Counted from the stretch's first letter, positions 44,642 through 54,093 are shown. The stretch is 64,000 bases of DNA from Planctomycetota bacterium (GCA_016776905.1 JADHSM010000005.1:62001-126000), one strand, 5' to 3'. The notes: generated by a model not told the origin, from the letters alone. Numbers and translations are program-made.

Positions 44642-45514
44642 TCAGGGTCCCTCGCAATCGATATTGTCCGGAGTCGGATCGACTCCCTCAGAAGGGAATG
44701 GCTCAGGAATCACTAGCCCATTGGGCTCAAGGGCCTGAATCAGATAAGACAGGTCACTGATTGTCACTTCACCATTGTCATTGATATCGAGGCGATCTGC
44801 ACAAAGTGTGATCACAGGTGATCCTGAAAAGTGCCCCGTGAGAAGTGCGAGATCATCTTCGTCAACGTCGAGGTCGAGATCGAGATCTCCTCTGACGAAA
44901 ACTACTGGAGGTATTGGCTCAGCATTCGGTCCTCCTGGTGTGGGGACCGAAAGAGGAACGGCATCTCCTCCGCCATCCGGAAAGGGTCCTGCGCTCTGAT
45001 TCTGATCGAGGAGGTCCGCGTTAAAGTAAAAGAAATCAGAAGACTGGTTCAGAACATATATATGTTCTCCCGAAATCTCAGGGAGAAAATCAATGTGAAG
45101 ATCATCTGGATTTCCGTCACCGCCAAAGAACAGTACTAAAAACTCGCCGGCCTGAAGATTCGTTTCAGGGAACTGACATGGAAATTGCCATCTCTGGTTA
45201 TCGGCAATCGAATCAGCGAAAAACGCCCCTCCCAGCTCCATCGACTCTGGACCAGGATTGTAGAATTCAACCCATGGGTAAAACTCACCGCTTCCATTCG
45301 GAACAGCGGAAGTGTTATCGACCATGACTTCGTTGATATAAACCTGTAATTCTACAGCCAACGGGGATGGGCATGGATCGCCGGGTCCGGGGGGCTTACC
45401 TCCCGTATCGCCCGTCGTCACATTTGAAGAACTGCTATTGTTACATCCGAGAGCGAACAATAGGGTCAGTAGAATCAAAAATTTCGAGGCATTGATCACT
45501 GTGAAGTTCTCCAT
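44642..45514 (-). CDS. Lamin-tail-domain lipoprotein with dockerin pair, second copy
   Basis: A 290-residue lipoprotein (leader KFLILLTLLFALGC, Ser/Gly-rich linker). The lamin-tail domain (VYINEVMVDNTSAVPNGSGE, YPWVEFYNPGPESMELGGAFFAD, LQAGEFLVLFFGGDG) is followed by two dockerin-like repeats (GDLDLDLDVDEDDLALLT, LDINDNGEVTISDLSYLI) and the tail PFPSEGVDPTPDNIDCEGP. It matches the lipoprotein near 28 kb along its whole length and has the same downstream partner type. The ATG is taken as start; a GTG five codons earlier is possible and no strong ribosome site decides. Confidence 0.83.
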   Translation of the reverse strand: MENFTVINASKFLILLTLLFALGCNNSSSSNVTTGDTGGKPPGPGDPCPSPLAVELQVYINEVMVDNTSAVPNGSGEFYPWVEFYNPGPESMELGGAFFADSIADNQRWQFPCQFPETNLQAGEFLVLFFGGDGNPDDLHIDFLPEISGEHIYVLNQSSDFFYFNADLLDQNQSAGPFPDGGGDAVPLSVPTPGGPNAEPIPPVVFVRGDLDLDLDVDEDDLALLTGHFSGSPVITLCADRLDINDNGEVTISDLSYLIQALEPNGLVIPEPFPSEGVDPTPDNIDCEGP

Positions 45515-45603
45515 CCATTTCAGCGGCACCTAAGTACAGACAGACTACCGGGCAATTCCCCCACCCGACAACCCTCTCGCAGGTTATTGTTCAGATATGA
45601 GAA

Positions 45604-47289
45604 TCAGGCGAATCTACGGTGGGTTCCCCTTGGAACATCAGGATCATCACCGCGCTCGATGCGCTCCTGACGGATTTTCTCGGCGTACGCTTCGTAGGAC
45701 CCTTCAAAGAACCGGCCCCCACCCTCTCCATCTAAAGCGAGGATATTGGTCGCCACTCGATCCAAGAAGTACCTGTCGTGGCTGACCACGATGGCGCATC
45801 CAGGGAATGCTTCCAAAGCTTCTTCGAGAAGTCTAAGAGTTGGGATGTCTAGGTCGTTAGTCGGTTCGTCGAGGATGACCAGATTTCCACCACGACGAAG
45901 CATCTTCGCCATCTGAACTCGGTTCCTCTGCCCCCCGGAACAATCTCCGACCTTCTTCTCTTGCTCTTCTCCGGTAAATCCAAATCGAGCCACGTAAGCC
46001 CTGCTGGCAATCTCGACCTTACCCACCTGAAAGACGTCGTATCCTTCAGAGATGTTATCGTAGATCGTATTGTTGTTTTCCAATTCCTGACGACTCTGAT
46101 CCGCAAAGCAAAGTTGAACCGTAGAGCCCAATTCAACTTTTCCAGCGTCTGGTTCGATTTGATCGGCGATCAATCTCATCAATGTGGTTTTGCCCGCACC
46201 ATTGGGGCCAATAACGCCAACGATAGCGCCTGGACGAAGTTCAAAAGAGAGATCATCAAAAAGAGTTCTTCCGTCGTAGGACTTGGTCATTCCTTTAACT
46301 TGCAGAACCTTGTCTCCCAATTTGGTCTCGCATGGAATCGCCAATGCAGGAACATCTTTTCGCGATTCGTATACTTGTTCCTGAAGCTTATGGAATGACT
46401 CAACCCTAGCTTTACTTTTCTTAGCTCGAGCTCTAGGGGTTTGGCGAATCCAGTCTAATTCCTTGTTGAGTTGCTTCCGGCGATCATCTTCTTGCCGAGC
46501 TTCAACTTCCAATATCTTCGATTTTTGCTCAAGGTATTGACTGTAGTTTCCTTCAAAGGGAGTTCCGCGCCCTCGATCGATTTCCAACATCCAACCGACA
46601 ACATTATCCAAGAAATAGCGGTCGTGAGTGATGAGCAAAACAGTACCCTCATAGTTAGCGAGGTGTCTCTCTAACCATGCTGTAGTATCTGCGTCTAAGT
46701 GGTTGGTAGGCTCGTCAAGAAGCAAGATATCGGGATGCGCCAATAGAGTTTTGCACAGGGCAACCCGTCTTTTTTCGCCACCGGAAAGGTGTGCGACCAT
46801 CGAGTCCCCTGCAGGACAATTGAGGGCGTGCATCGCTTGATCGATCTGTCGATCAATCTCCCACGCATCAGAGCCATCAATTTTTTCCTGAAGTTCAGCG
46901 AGGCGATCATAGGCCTCCTGCATATCTTTCTCGGACAACTCAGTGGCAAGAGATTCTGTTACAGCATTATATTCTTCAAGAAGTTTGCGAACCTTTTCGG
47001 CTCCAATCTCTACGTTCTCTCGAACTGTCTTTGTCTCATCCAGAGAAGGTTCCTGCGGAACGTAACCAATGGTGGCACCTCTGGCGAGAGTCACAATTCC
47101 ATCATAACCATCATCCACACCTGCAATGATCTTCAACAGCGTGGACTTTCCACAACCGTTAATTCCGATCAATCCAATCTTGGCACCTCTGAAGAAGCCT
47201 AAGGTGATTCCTTTAAGAACGTCCTTCGTCCCAAAGGATCTGTGGACGTCGGTGACCTGGAAGATGACTTCCTGAGAATCGCTGCTCAT
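45604..47289 (-). CDS. ettA: Energy-dependent translational throttle A, ABC-F ATPase
   Basis: A 561-residue soluble ABC-F protein with two ATPase domains: Walker A GINGCGKST and GPNGAGKT, signatures HLSGGEKRR and CSGGQRNR, Walker B ILLLDEPTNHLD and LVILDEPTNDLD. The linker between them (QTPRARAKKSKARVESFHKLQE) is of the EttA kind. It has no membrane part; EttA binds the ribosome E site and gates the first peptide bond according to ADP/ATP. Length agrees with E. coli EttA. It follows the selenoprotein gene by 39 bases on the same strand and may share its transcript. Confidence 0.93.
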   Translation of the reverse strand: MSSDSQEVIFQVTDVHRSFGTKDVLKGITLGFFRGAKIGLIGINGCGKSTLLKIIAGVDDGYDGIVTLARGATIGYVPQEPSLDETKTVRENVEIGAEKVRKLLEEYNAVTESLATELSEKDMQEAYDRLAELQEKIDGSDAWEIDRQIDQAMHALNCPAGDSMVAHLSGGEKRRVALCKTLLAHPDILLLDEPTNHLDADTTAWLERHLANYEGTVLLITHDRYFLDNVVGWMLEIDRGRGTPFEGNYSQYLEQKSKILEVEARQEDDRRKQLNKELDWIRQTPRARAKKSKARVESFHKLQEQVYESRKDVPALAIPCETKLGDKVLQVKGMTKSYDGRTLFDDLSFELRPGAIVGVIGPNGAGKTTLMRLIADQIEPDAGKVELGSTVQLCFADQSRQELENNNTIYDNISEGYDVFQVGKVEIASRAYVARFGFTGEEQEKKVGDCSGGQRNRVQMAKMLRRGGNLVILDEPTNDLDIPTLRLLEEALEAFPGCAIVVSHDRYFLDRVATNILALDGEGGGRFFEGSYEAYAEKIRQERIERGDDPDVPRGTHRRFA

Positions 47290-47328
47290 CTCTTAACCCG
47301 TCTCTCTAAATGTGTCACGTGACCGTAA

Positions 47329-47556
47329 TCAGACCTGGCGGTCTTCAATCGCGGAATAGATTTCTGAATGCTCCGGGAATCGACTGAGCTCTTTCTTGCT
47401 GAATACAAGTTCTCCATCGATCACAACCTCAAAAACGCCGCCTCCACTTTCAATGAGACGAGCATCTACACCGAACTTATCTTTAAGGTCAGCCGCCAAA
47501 CTGGTGGCCTGTGGGGTGTAGTTTCACTTCACACAGTATTCAATACTGATATCCAT
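47329..47556 (-). CDS. SelW-like (Rdx family) selenoprotein with in-frame UGA
   Basis: A 75-residue protein that is found only if a UGA at codon 11 is read as selenocysteine. The N-terminus is MDISIEYCVKU with U at the UGA, giving the CxxU redox motif, then NYTPQATSLAADLKDKFG, LIESGGGVFEVVIDG and LVFSKKELSRFPE, all typical of SelW/SelT/SelH-type Rdx proteins. AAGGAG precedes the ATG. The frame ends at a second UGA after the normal family length. A hairpin with a G-containing apical loop begins about 14 bases after the first UGA, as a bacterial SECIS element requires. The protein is a small thioredoxin-fold redox factor. The cell would need SelA, SelB, SelC and SelD, which are not in this window. 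Confidence 0.85.
47491..47509 (-). promoter_or_regulatory. Candidate bacterial SECIS hairpin
   Basis: In the mRNA the stem GGCC-A-CCA / UGG-C-GGCU closes a GUU apical loop, with one A-C mismatch, starting 14 bases after the UGA at codon 11. Position and the G in the loop fit known SelB-binding hairpins. Confidence 0.6.
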
Positions 47557-47743
47557 CTGCCTTCTCCTTCCCGACACAAGATTTGAATCTTGCAGTTTAA
47601 TGCCCCTAAGCAGGGCTTCGTCCTAATTTTTAATCAGATCCGGAGGAATCCCGTCACCTTCAACTCCCCCAGTCCCGTCCTTGGGTTTATGGTAAGGAAC
47701 ACTTTGAGTGTGTACCAGCAGACCGAGGAAGCAGGAGGACGAA

Positions 47744-49108
47744 ATGCAGGATGTGATTGAACAGCTGTCCGCAGGGCGTGAAGAACACGTCCAAAAACTG
47801 ATCGAATGGCTCAGAATCCCCAGTGTCTCCACCGATTCGAGCCTCAAGTCCGAGGTTCAGAAGGCAGGGCAATGGATTCAGGCGGAATTACGAGATGCGG
47901 GTTTCGAGACTCGCCTCGACGAAACTGAAGGACATCCGGTCTGTTTCGCCCAATGGAACGGGGCAGAGGGGGCTCCCACCCTTCTGATCTATGGCCACTA
48001 TGATGTTCAGCCCCCCGAGCCTCTTGAGTTGTGGCGACATGGGGCATTTGAGCCCACCCTCGAGGGAGAAGATCTGATCGCCCGGGGAGCCACCGACGAC
48101 AAGGGTCAGGCTTTAGCCCTCGTCCGCGGAGTCTGCGGAGTCCTGCGCACAAGAGGTTCCTTACCCATCAACGTCAAGTTTGTCATCGAAGGTGAAGAAG
48201 AGATTGGGTCTCCCCATCTCGCCGGCTACCTCGAATCTCACAAGGAAGAGTTGGCAGCGGATGTCGCCTTGGTGGCTGATTGCTCCCAGTTCGGTCCCGG
48301 CATGCCTGCGATCACCGTCGGGCTCAAAGGACTGGTATACCTTGAGCTTCATGTTCAAGGCCCCAATAGAGATCTGCACTCCGGTTCTTTTGGTGGAGCT
48401 GTCGAAAATCCCGCCAATGCCCTCACGCGAATGCTTGGAAGCCTACGGGATGAAGAAGGCCACATCACCATTCCAGGATTCTATGATCAAGTCAGAGAAC
48501 TCACTGAAGAAGAACGTACTTCTATGCGGGAGTTGCCATTCAAAGAGGAAGAGTTCCGCTCTGATTTAGAAGTTCCTCGTGTTCATGGAGAAGCAGGTTT
48601 CTCCACTCTTGAAAGAAAATGGGCTCGCCCCACACTCGATATCAATGGATTGCTCAGTGGTTGGACTGGAGAAGGTGCAAAAACTGTCTTGCCGGCACAC
48701 GCCAGTGCCAAGGTGTCGATGCGACTCGTCCCGGATCAACACCCGGATGAGATTGCAGAATTGGTCCAAAATCATCTGCACTCGATTTGCCCTGATACCT
48801 GCACCCTGACTGTTCATTGCCATCATGGCGCCCGCCCTGTGCTCGTCGAACAAAACAGTCCATGGCTCGACGCCACGTCTCGCGCTATAGAAAAAGGTTT
48901 CGGCAAAGCCCCTGTCATGATTCGGGAAGGTGGCTCTATTCCGGTCGTCAGTGATCTCAAGGAGACACTCGGCATCGATACGATTCTTCTTGGACTAGGT
49001 CTTCCCGATGACAACGCACACTCTCCCAACGAAAAATTCCATCTTCCCGATTACCAGCGAGGAATCGAAACGATGGCTTGGTTGCTGGAGGAGATGAAAA
49101 ATTGTTAA
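47744..49108 (+). CDS. M20 family dipeptidase
   Basis: A 454-residue cytoplasmic metallopeptidase. The zinc site is visible: LLIYGHYDVQPPEP (His and following Asp), RGATDDKGQALALVRG (bridging Asp), FVIEGEEEIGSPHL (catalytic Glu and Glu ligand), VALVADCSQFG and late His in DNAHSPNEKFHLPDY. The insert LHSGSFGGAVENPANALTRML is the dimerisation domain. It cleaves dipeptides or similar amides. The ATG has GCAGGAGGACGAA ahead. Its end overlaps the start of the pirin gene. Confidence 0.93.
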   Translation: MQDVIEQLSAGREEHVQKLIEWLRIPSVSTDSSLKSEVQKAGQWIQAELRDAGFETRLDETEGHPVCFAQWNGAEGAPTLLIYGHYDVQPPEPLELWRHGAFEPTLEGEDLIARGATDDKGQALALVRGVCGVLRTRGSLPINVKFVIEGEEEIGSPHLAGYLESHKEELAADVALVADCSQFGPGMPAITVGLKGLVYLELHVQGPNRDLHSGSFGGAVENPANALTRMLGSLRDEEGHITIPGFYDQVRELTEEERTSMRELPFKEEEFRSDLEVPRVHGEAGFSTLERKWARPTLDINGLLSGWTGEGAKTVLPAHASAKVSMRLVPDQHPDEIAELVQNHLHSICPDTCTLTVHCHHGARPVLVEQNSPWLDATSRAIEKGFGKAPVMIREGGSIPVVSDLKETLGIDTILLGLGLPDDNAHSPNEKFHLPDYQRGIETMAWLLEEMKNC

Positions 49109-49809
49109 AACTTCGTTCCGCTCAGGATCGAGGAACTGCCGACTATGGCTGGCTAAAAGCATGCTACAGCTTCAGCTTCGGGGAATATCAAGATCCGAAA
49201 TGGATGCGCTGGCGTAGCCTGAGGGTCATGAACGAAGATCGTATTGCCGGCAATACAGGTTTTCCTGCACACCCCCATCGGGAGATGGAAATCATCACCA
49301 TCGTCCTCAAAGGTTCTATCGCGCATCAGGATTCCACCGGTGGCGAAGGAGTCATTCAAGCAGGAGAAATTCAGGTGATGAGCGCCGGGAGAGGTGTCGT
49401 CCACAGCGAGAGAAATGCGGAAGATTCGGAACTTCATCTGTATCAGATCTGGCTCATTCCCGGAAATCACGGTGTCAATGCTCGCTATGATCAAATGGCA
49501 TTTGATCCGAAAGATAGATCGGGTCAGTGGCAACTCATGGTCAGCAATAAAGAATCAGAAAAGTGCCTCATGATTCATCAAGACGCCAGAATCATGCGAA
49601 GAAACTTTCTGCCCGGTGATCAAGATGAGATCACCATTAACTCAGGACGAGGCCATTGGCTCCAGGTGATCTCCGGGGATATCAGTCTTGAATCCGAGAG
49701 TGAAAAGCACAACCTGAAGAGCGGAGACGGCGTAGCAATCGAGGCTATCGAAAAGTATTCGATTCACTCGTTGGCAGAATCCGATTTGTTGCTGTTTGAC
49801 CTCGCCTAA
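49102..49809 (+). CDS. Pirin family bicupin (YhhW-like)
   Basis: A 235-residue two-cupin protein. FPAHPHREMEIITIVLKGSIAHQDSTGGEGVIQAGEIQVMSAGRGVVHSE has the metal-binding HxH, and the second His/Glu set of pirins; YhhW relatives oxidise quercetin in vitro, the natural substrate being unknown. The start is a TTG inside the last codons of the dipeptidase, with GGAGGAGA eight bases ahead, so translation is coupled. An earlier TTG in frame would add eight residues. Confidence 0.88.
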   Translation: MLKLRSAQDRGTADYGWLKACYSFSFGEYQDPKWMRWRSLRVMNEDRIAGNTGFPAHPHREMEIITIVLKGSIAHQDSTGGEGVIQAGEIQVMSAGRGVVHSERNAEDSELHLYQIWLIPGNHGVNARYDQMAFDPKDRSGQWQLMVSNKESEKCLMIHQDARIMRRNFLPGDQDEITINSGRGHWLQVISGDISLESESEKHNLKSGDGVAIEAIEKYSIHSLAESDLLLFDLA

Positions 49810-49821
49810 AGTGAGCGGGAT

Positions 49822-51378
49822 TCAACGTCTCCATGTGAAGGGTAAGAAGATCACAAGAACAGCATAGATCTCCAGCCTTCCGAGAAGCATCAACAGGATC
49901 AATAAGACCTTTCCGGCGGCAGGAATATCGGCATAGTTCTCCATGGGTCCAACCCCACCGAAACCCGGTCCCACATTGGTCAAAGTCGCCAAAGTTGCAC
50001 CGAAAGCTGTTACCAGATGATCATCCTCTTGTGCACCGCTCACCTTGCTCGCTTCTACCGGGTCGAGACTCCCTGATTCACTCGACCACCCAGGATCAGT
50101 AATGAAAGACATCAAAGCCACTGAAAGAAGAAACAACAACAGCCACAATGCTAGGAATCCCAGCACTCTCGAAACCACTTCGCGTTCAATATTATTCCCG
50201 TTCAGCTTGAGCGAGATAACGGCTTGTGGCCTGATCAATAATGCGATTTCACGAAGACTAAACTTCATCAGAGTCAAGAATCTAACCACCTTGACGCCAC
50301 CGGTTGTCGATCCAGCACATCCACCAATCATCATCAAAACCGCAAGAAGCACACGACAGATATTTGGCCAATGGTCAAAGTCGGCGGTCACAAACCCACA
50401 ACCTGAAAACAAAGTCGCCACTTGAAAACTAGCCACCCGGAAGCACTCACCCAATCCTGAATATATTTCAGGATGCTGACTTTTAGCCGGATAAGCAGTC
50501 ACGAAAGTGAGAACCGCCGTAATGAAAAGCATAGAAGTGAGTGCCACACCGATAAAAAACCGGCACTCTCCATCAAAGAACGATTTGGTTTGAAATTGAA
50601 ACAAGAATCGATAGTGCAAAACGAAATTAATCGAAGCCAGTAACATAAATACCGTGACCACGGCATCCACATAGGCACTGTCGAAAGCCGCTATGCTCGC
50701 ATTTTTTGTCGAAAATCCACCCGTAGAGAGAGTGCTCAATGAGTGGGTGATGGCGTCAAACCAACCGATTGCCGGCATCAACATCAGTATCTCTAGCACA
50801 GTAAAAAGTAGATACAGACCCCAAAGATAAAGTGCAGTCTGCGTCACCCTGGGGGTTAACTTTTCTTTGGTCGGACCCGGAATTTCAGCCCGATACATGT
50901 GGACTCCGCCGGATCCCAACAGTGGCATCACTGCAAGAGTCAGCAAGACGAAACCCATTCCCCCTAGCCACTGAGTCAGGCTACGCCAAAACAACAGTCC
51001 GGGAGATAACACCTCAACATCTTTCAAAATGGTCGCACCGGTCGTGGTAAAGCCACTCATCGTCTCAAAATAGGCATCCAGCAAATTAGGGATCCCTGAG
51101 GGCGATAACCAAAAAGGCAAGGCTCCGAAGAAACTCACCATCACCCAGCTCAACCCAACGACAGTGAAAGCTTCTCTAACACGAATATCTTTGAGATTGT
51201 TGAGATTCAAAATCCAAAATACCGCTCCCACCGTAAAGGTGATCGCTATGGATGATAAAAATGCAGGATAATCTTCTGTAGATCCCATGAACCAAGAAAC
51301 ACCCAGAGGGATCAACATGATTCCCGATAAGACTAAGAGCAATAATCCCAGAATGGCAAAGAGTGATCTTACTCTCAA
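49822..51378 (-). CDS. trkH: Trk-type potassium uptake membrane subunit
   Basis: A 518-residue membrane protein with four channel-like repeats. Pore segments are visible as MSGFTTTGATIL, STLSTGGFST, LFSGCGFVTAD and LTNVGPGFGG, each with the selectivity Gly. It forms a potassium channel-like transporter gated by TrkA. The start is TTG within the trkA stop (TTGA), with AGAGGA ahead, so it is translated together with trkA. The third filter has a Cys before its Gly, a small deviation. Confidence 0.94.
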   Translation of the reverse strand: MRVRSLFAILGLLLLVLSGIMLIPLGVSWFMGSTEDYPAFLSSIAITFTVGAVFWILNLNNLKDIRVREAFTVVGLSWVMVSFFGALPFWLSPSGIPNLLDAYFETMSGFTTTGATILKDVEVLSPGLLFWRSLTQWLGGMGFVLLTLAVMPLLGSGGVHMYRAEIPGPTKEKLTPRVTQTALYLWGLYLLFTVLEILMLMPAIGWFDAITHSLSTLSTGGFSTKNASIAAFDSAYVDAVVTVFMLLASINFVLHYRFLFQFQTKSFFDGECRFFIGVALTSMLFITAVLTFVTAYPAKSQHPEIYSGLGECFRVASFQVATLFSGCGFVTADFDHWPNICRVLLAVLMMIGGCAGSTTGGVKVVRFLTLMKFSLREIALLIRPQAVISLKLNGNNIEREVVSRVLGFLALWLLLFLLSVALMSFITDPGWSSESGSLDPVEASKVSGAQEDDHLVTAFGATLATLTNVGPGFGGVGPMENYADIPAAGKVLLILLMLLGRLEIYAVLVIFLPFTWRR

Positions 51379-52757
51379 CGTAAGAATCCTCTTCTACGGG
51401 TGAAGACTTTTTCAATCTCACTGACTGCTGCCGGAAGTGCAAAAATAATCACATGGTCATCGGCAAGGATTTTAGTATCGCCAACGGCTGTAAAAATTTC
51501 GACACCTCCATTTTCATCTGTCCTTCTGATAGCACCAATAATGCTGTCTTGAGGAAGGTTGAGATCTGATATCTTCTTGCCACATACCGCTTGGCTTTCT
51601 GTGACTTCGTATTCTCTGGCCTCTGCGCCCAAGGCTCCCACCTGAGACACTGCCACGACTCCACCCCTTCTTATCACCCTCAATATATCACTGACTGTGA
51701 CTCTTCTTGGGTTCACCACTTCGCCAAAATTCGTTTGCTGAAAAACAGGGAGGAACTGGTCATTTTCACTTCTGACAAGTACTCGCCGTACACCTTGTTT
51801 CTTGATCAGCATTGCATTCGTTAGGTTTTCAGCGTCGTCACTTTCTAAGGAAAGGAAGTAGTCGGCATCTGCGATCTCATTTTCAGAGACAAAACTGGTA
51901 TCTGTAACGCTACCATGCAGCACCAATGCTTTATTTAGCTCTTCAGCCGCTTTCTCTGCACGTGCGCGATCTTTTTCAACAACTATGAGAGAACGAACCT
52001 TTTGTGGATTTTGCTCAACTCTTCGTGCCACTTCTAGCCCAAGGCGAGTGGCACCAGCGATCACAACTTTTTCCACTCTCTCGGATTCCGGGTGCACAAA
52101 CTTTCGGAAATTTTTCAACTCTTCCTCAGGCATGAGGACGTAAATATGATCTTCCGCACGAAGGTCATCGTCGCCCCTAGCGATGCTCTGCTCTCCATCT
52201 CTGAAAATTGCGACGATAAGACCTGGAAGCTTATCGAAACGTTTTTTCAAATCTTTGAGGATGACACCATCGAGGGGGGAACCCTTCGAAATTTCATAAC
52301 CCCATAAATCAAGTTTCCCATCCGCAAATGATGAGACATCGAATGACCCTGGATTATGAATGAGCCGCTGAATTTTTTCGGCAGTAACAATTACTGGATT
52401 CACGGTCGCCTGTGCTCCGTAGAGCTCCATCAATTCTTTATCCGCCGATAGTTCTGCATTGCGCAATCTGACAACAATCTTTTTCGCGCCCAAATGTTTC
52501 GCCAGAAGGCTTACCGTAATATTGGTTTCGTCGCGATCCGTCACAGCGATGACAAGATCAGCCGCTCCTATTTTCGCTTTGCGAAGAACACGTGGGCTGG
52601 CGGCATTTCCAAGAATCGCCTGAACATTCAAACGTTCATCGATGCGCTGAATCAATTCACTGTTGGAATCGATAATTGTGATCTTGTGGTGATCATCTGA
52701 CAGCTTTTCTGCCAAATGAAATCCCACCACTCCAGCCCCAACAACAACGATGCGCAT
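51375..52757 (-). CDS. trkA: Trk potassium uptake regulatory subunit
   Basis: A 460-residue cytoplasmic protein with two RCK modules: RIVVVGAGVVGFHLAEKLSDDHH...IIDSNSELI...LGNAASPRVLRKA (first NAD-binding Rossmann half), then KVVIAGATRLGLEVARRVEQ...VVEKDRARAEKAAEELNKALVLHGSVTD (second), each followed by a TrkA_C domain. NAD(H) or ATP binding controls the TrkH pore. The ATG has GGGGGATACGG before it. Upstream lies a short hairpin with a strong ribosome site of its own. Confidence 0.94.
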   Translation of the reverse strand: MRIVVVGAGVVGFHLAEKLSDDHHKITIIDSNSELIQRIDERLNVQAILGNAASPRVLRKAKIGAADLVIAVTDRDETNITVSLLAKHLGAKKIVVRLRNAELSADKELMELYGAQATVNPVIVTAEKIQRLIHNPGSFDVSSFADGKLDLWGYEISKGSPLDGVILKDLKKRFDKLPGLIVAIFRDGEQSIARGDDDLRAEDHIYVLMPEEELKNFRKFVHPESERVEKVVIAGATRLGLEVARRVEQNPQKVRSLIVVEKDRARAEKAAEELNKALVLHGSVTDTSFVSENEIADADYFLSLESDDAENLTNAMLIKKQGVRRVLVRSENDQFLPVFQQTNFGEVVNPRRVTVSDILRVIRRGGVVAVSQVGALGAEAREYEVTESQAVCGKKISDLNLPQDSIIGAIRRTDENGGVEIFTAVGDTKILADDHVIIFALPAAVSEIEKVFTRRRGFLR

Positions 52758-52783
52758 CCGTATCCCCCAGGTCATGCTTCAGA

Positions 52784-52809
52784 AGGAGGTCACCCATGAC
52801 CCACCTCCT
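52784..52809 (-). promoter_or_regulatory. Hairpin enclosing a Shine-Dalgarno in the trkA leader
   Basis: AGGAGGT and ACCTCCT, seven bases each, are separated by 12 bases. In the minus-strand RNA the first arm is a perfect ribosome site five bases before an ATG of a 34-codon frame that overlaps trkA out of frame. The second arm can hide it. Confidence 0.4.
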
Positions 52810-52994
52810 AGGGATGATGATAAAGAAATCCATGAAAAACTCCACGTTTCCTGACAGGTCTAGATCTCGTAGACGAGGGGTTTATTCTGTAGGCAGGTTC
52901 AGATTCCTGCATATTGCCCGATCTTGGGTAGCACGAGAGCTGCTTGTGGTAATTTGCCTTGTCGACACGATTTTTTTTCAAGGAGAGATCAAAG

Positions 52995-54071
52995 ATGAAT
53001 CTTGCTCATGATTCCTGTCAAAAGCGCATTACTCCATCAGGACAAAGACCACGTCTCATTGGTGTTCTATTGCTATGGATCATTCCAATTCTTTGCATCA
53101 ATGCCGTGCTGAAAAACTCAGCGCTTCATGCCCAGGCACTTCCTCTTGAAAATGGATTTGCAGCCAAGGTCAATGGAGAAGTGATCACTCTTGGCGAAGT
53201 GTTACAAATGATTGAACGTAGAATCGAACCCAGCCTGGGAAGATTTCCGGAGTCCGTTCTTGAGATAGAACGACTCAAACTTAAACCCATAATATTAAAA
53301 GAGATGATAGAACGGAAACTGCTGGTTCAACAAGCGATCAGAGAAGGCCTTATTCTTCCTGAAGATGCCGTTGAGAATTATCTCCAACGAACTGTCGAAA
53401 GACTCAGTCGAGTAGAAGGCACACGATTTTCTATTGATGACTATTTGTTTTTGTGGAAACAACAATTCGGAGAAAGCGAAACTGAACTTCGAGCCCGTGT
53501 TAACGAAGATTTGCTCATCAGTGAACTCAAGGATAAGAAACTAAAGATTTCCCAGAGTATCTCTCCAAAGGCCATACGAAACTATTACAAGTTACACGTC
53601 GATGAGTTTGCACAAGAAGGTCGAGTCAAATTTCGACAACTTCTTATTCCATTAGACGACACGGATTACTCCAAAATCATCGCGGAAATAGATACTGCGC
53701 TTTCTGAAGGCAAAGATTTCAGCTCCATCATCTCTTCATTTTCAAGCGGGCCAAGATCTTCAGCCGGTGGCTTATACTCCATGAGTGATTCAGAGCTCGA
53801 TGACCGATTCCCACCTGTTCCTGACATTGTCAAAGGTCTAGAAGAGCAGGACATTTCTGATTGGTTTCCCTGTCGGGGGTACTCACATAAAATTTTGCTC
53901 GTCGAGCGTATCTCTGGTGGCGCACTAGATTTCTCAGATGCCCAAGGGCAAATCCGTAGAATCTTGCTAAATCAAATACAAGAAGAGAACCGGATCAAGT
54001 TTCAGAGAACGCTTTGGAAAGATGCTCAAATCGAAATCTATCTTCATGGTGTAGAACTACCAAAATTCTGA
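52995..54071 (+). CDS. SurA-like periplasmic peptidyl-prolyl isomerase
   Basis: A 358-residue exported protein. A signal or anchor helix (LIGVLLLWIIPILCINAVL) precedes a SurA N-terminal-like region (AAKVNGEVITLGEVLQMIE...LKEMIERKLLVQQAIREGL) and a parvulin-type rotamase part (VKFRQLLIPLDDTD...FSSIISSFSSGPRSSAGGLYSMSDSELDDRF). SurA helps outer-membrane proteins fold in the periplasm. AAGGAGAGATCAAAG precedes the ATG. A bidirectional terminator follows. Confidence 0.88.
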   Translation: MNLAHDSCQKRITPSGQRPRLIGVLLLWIIPILCINAVLKNSALHAQALPLENGFAAKVNGEVITLGEVLQMIERRIEPSLGRFPESVLEIERLKLKPIILKEMIERKLLVQQAIREGLILPEDAVENYLQRTVERLSRVEGTRFSIDDYLFLWKQQFGESETELRARVNEDLLISELKDKKLKISQSISPKAIRNYYKLHVDEFAQEGRVKFRQLLIPLDDTDYSKIIAEIDTALSEGKDFSSIISSFSSGPRSSAGGLYSMSDSELDDRFPPVPDIVKGLEEQDISDWFPCRGYSHKILLVERISGGALDFSDAQGQIRRILLNQIQEENRIKFQRTLWKDAQIEIYLHGVELPKF

Positions 54072-54093
54072 GATCTATTTCCATTTGTACCCA

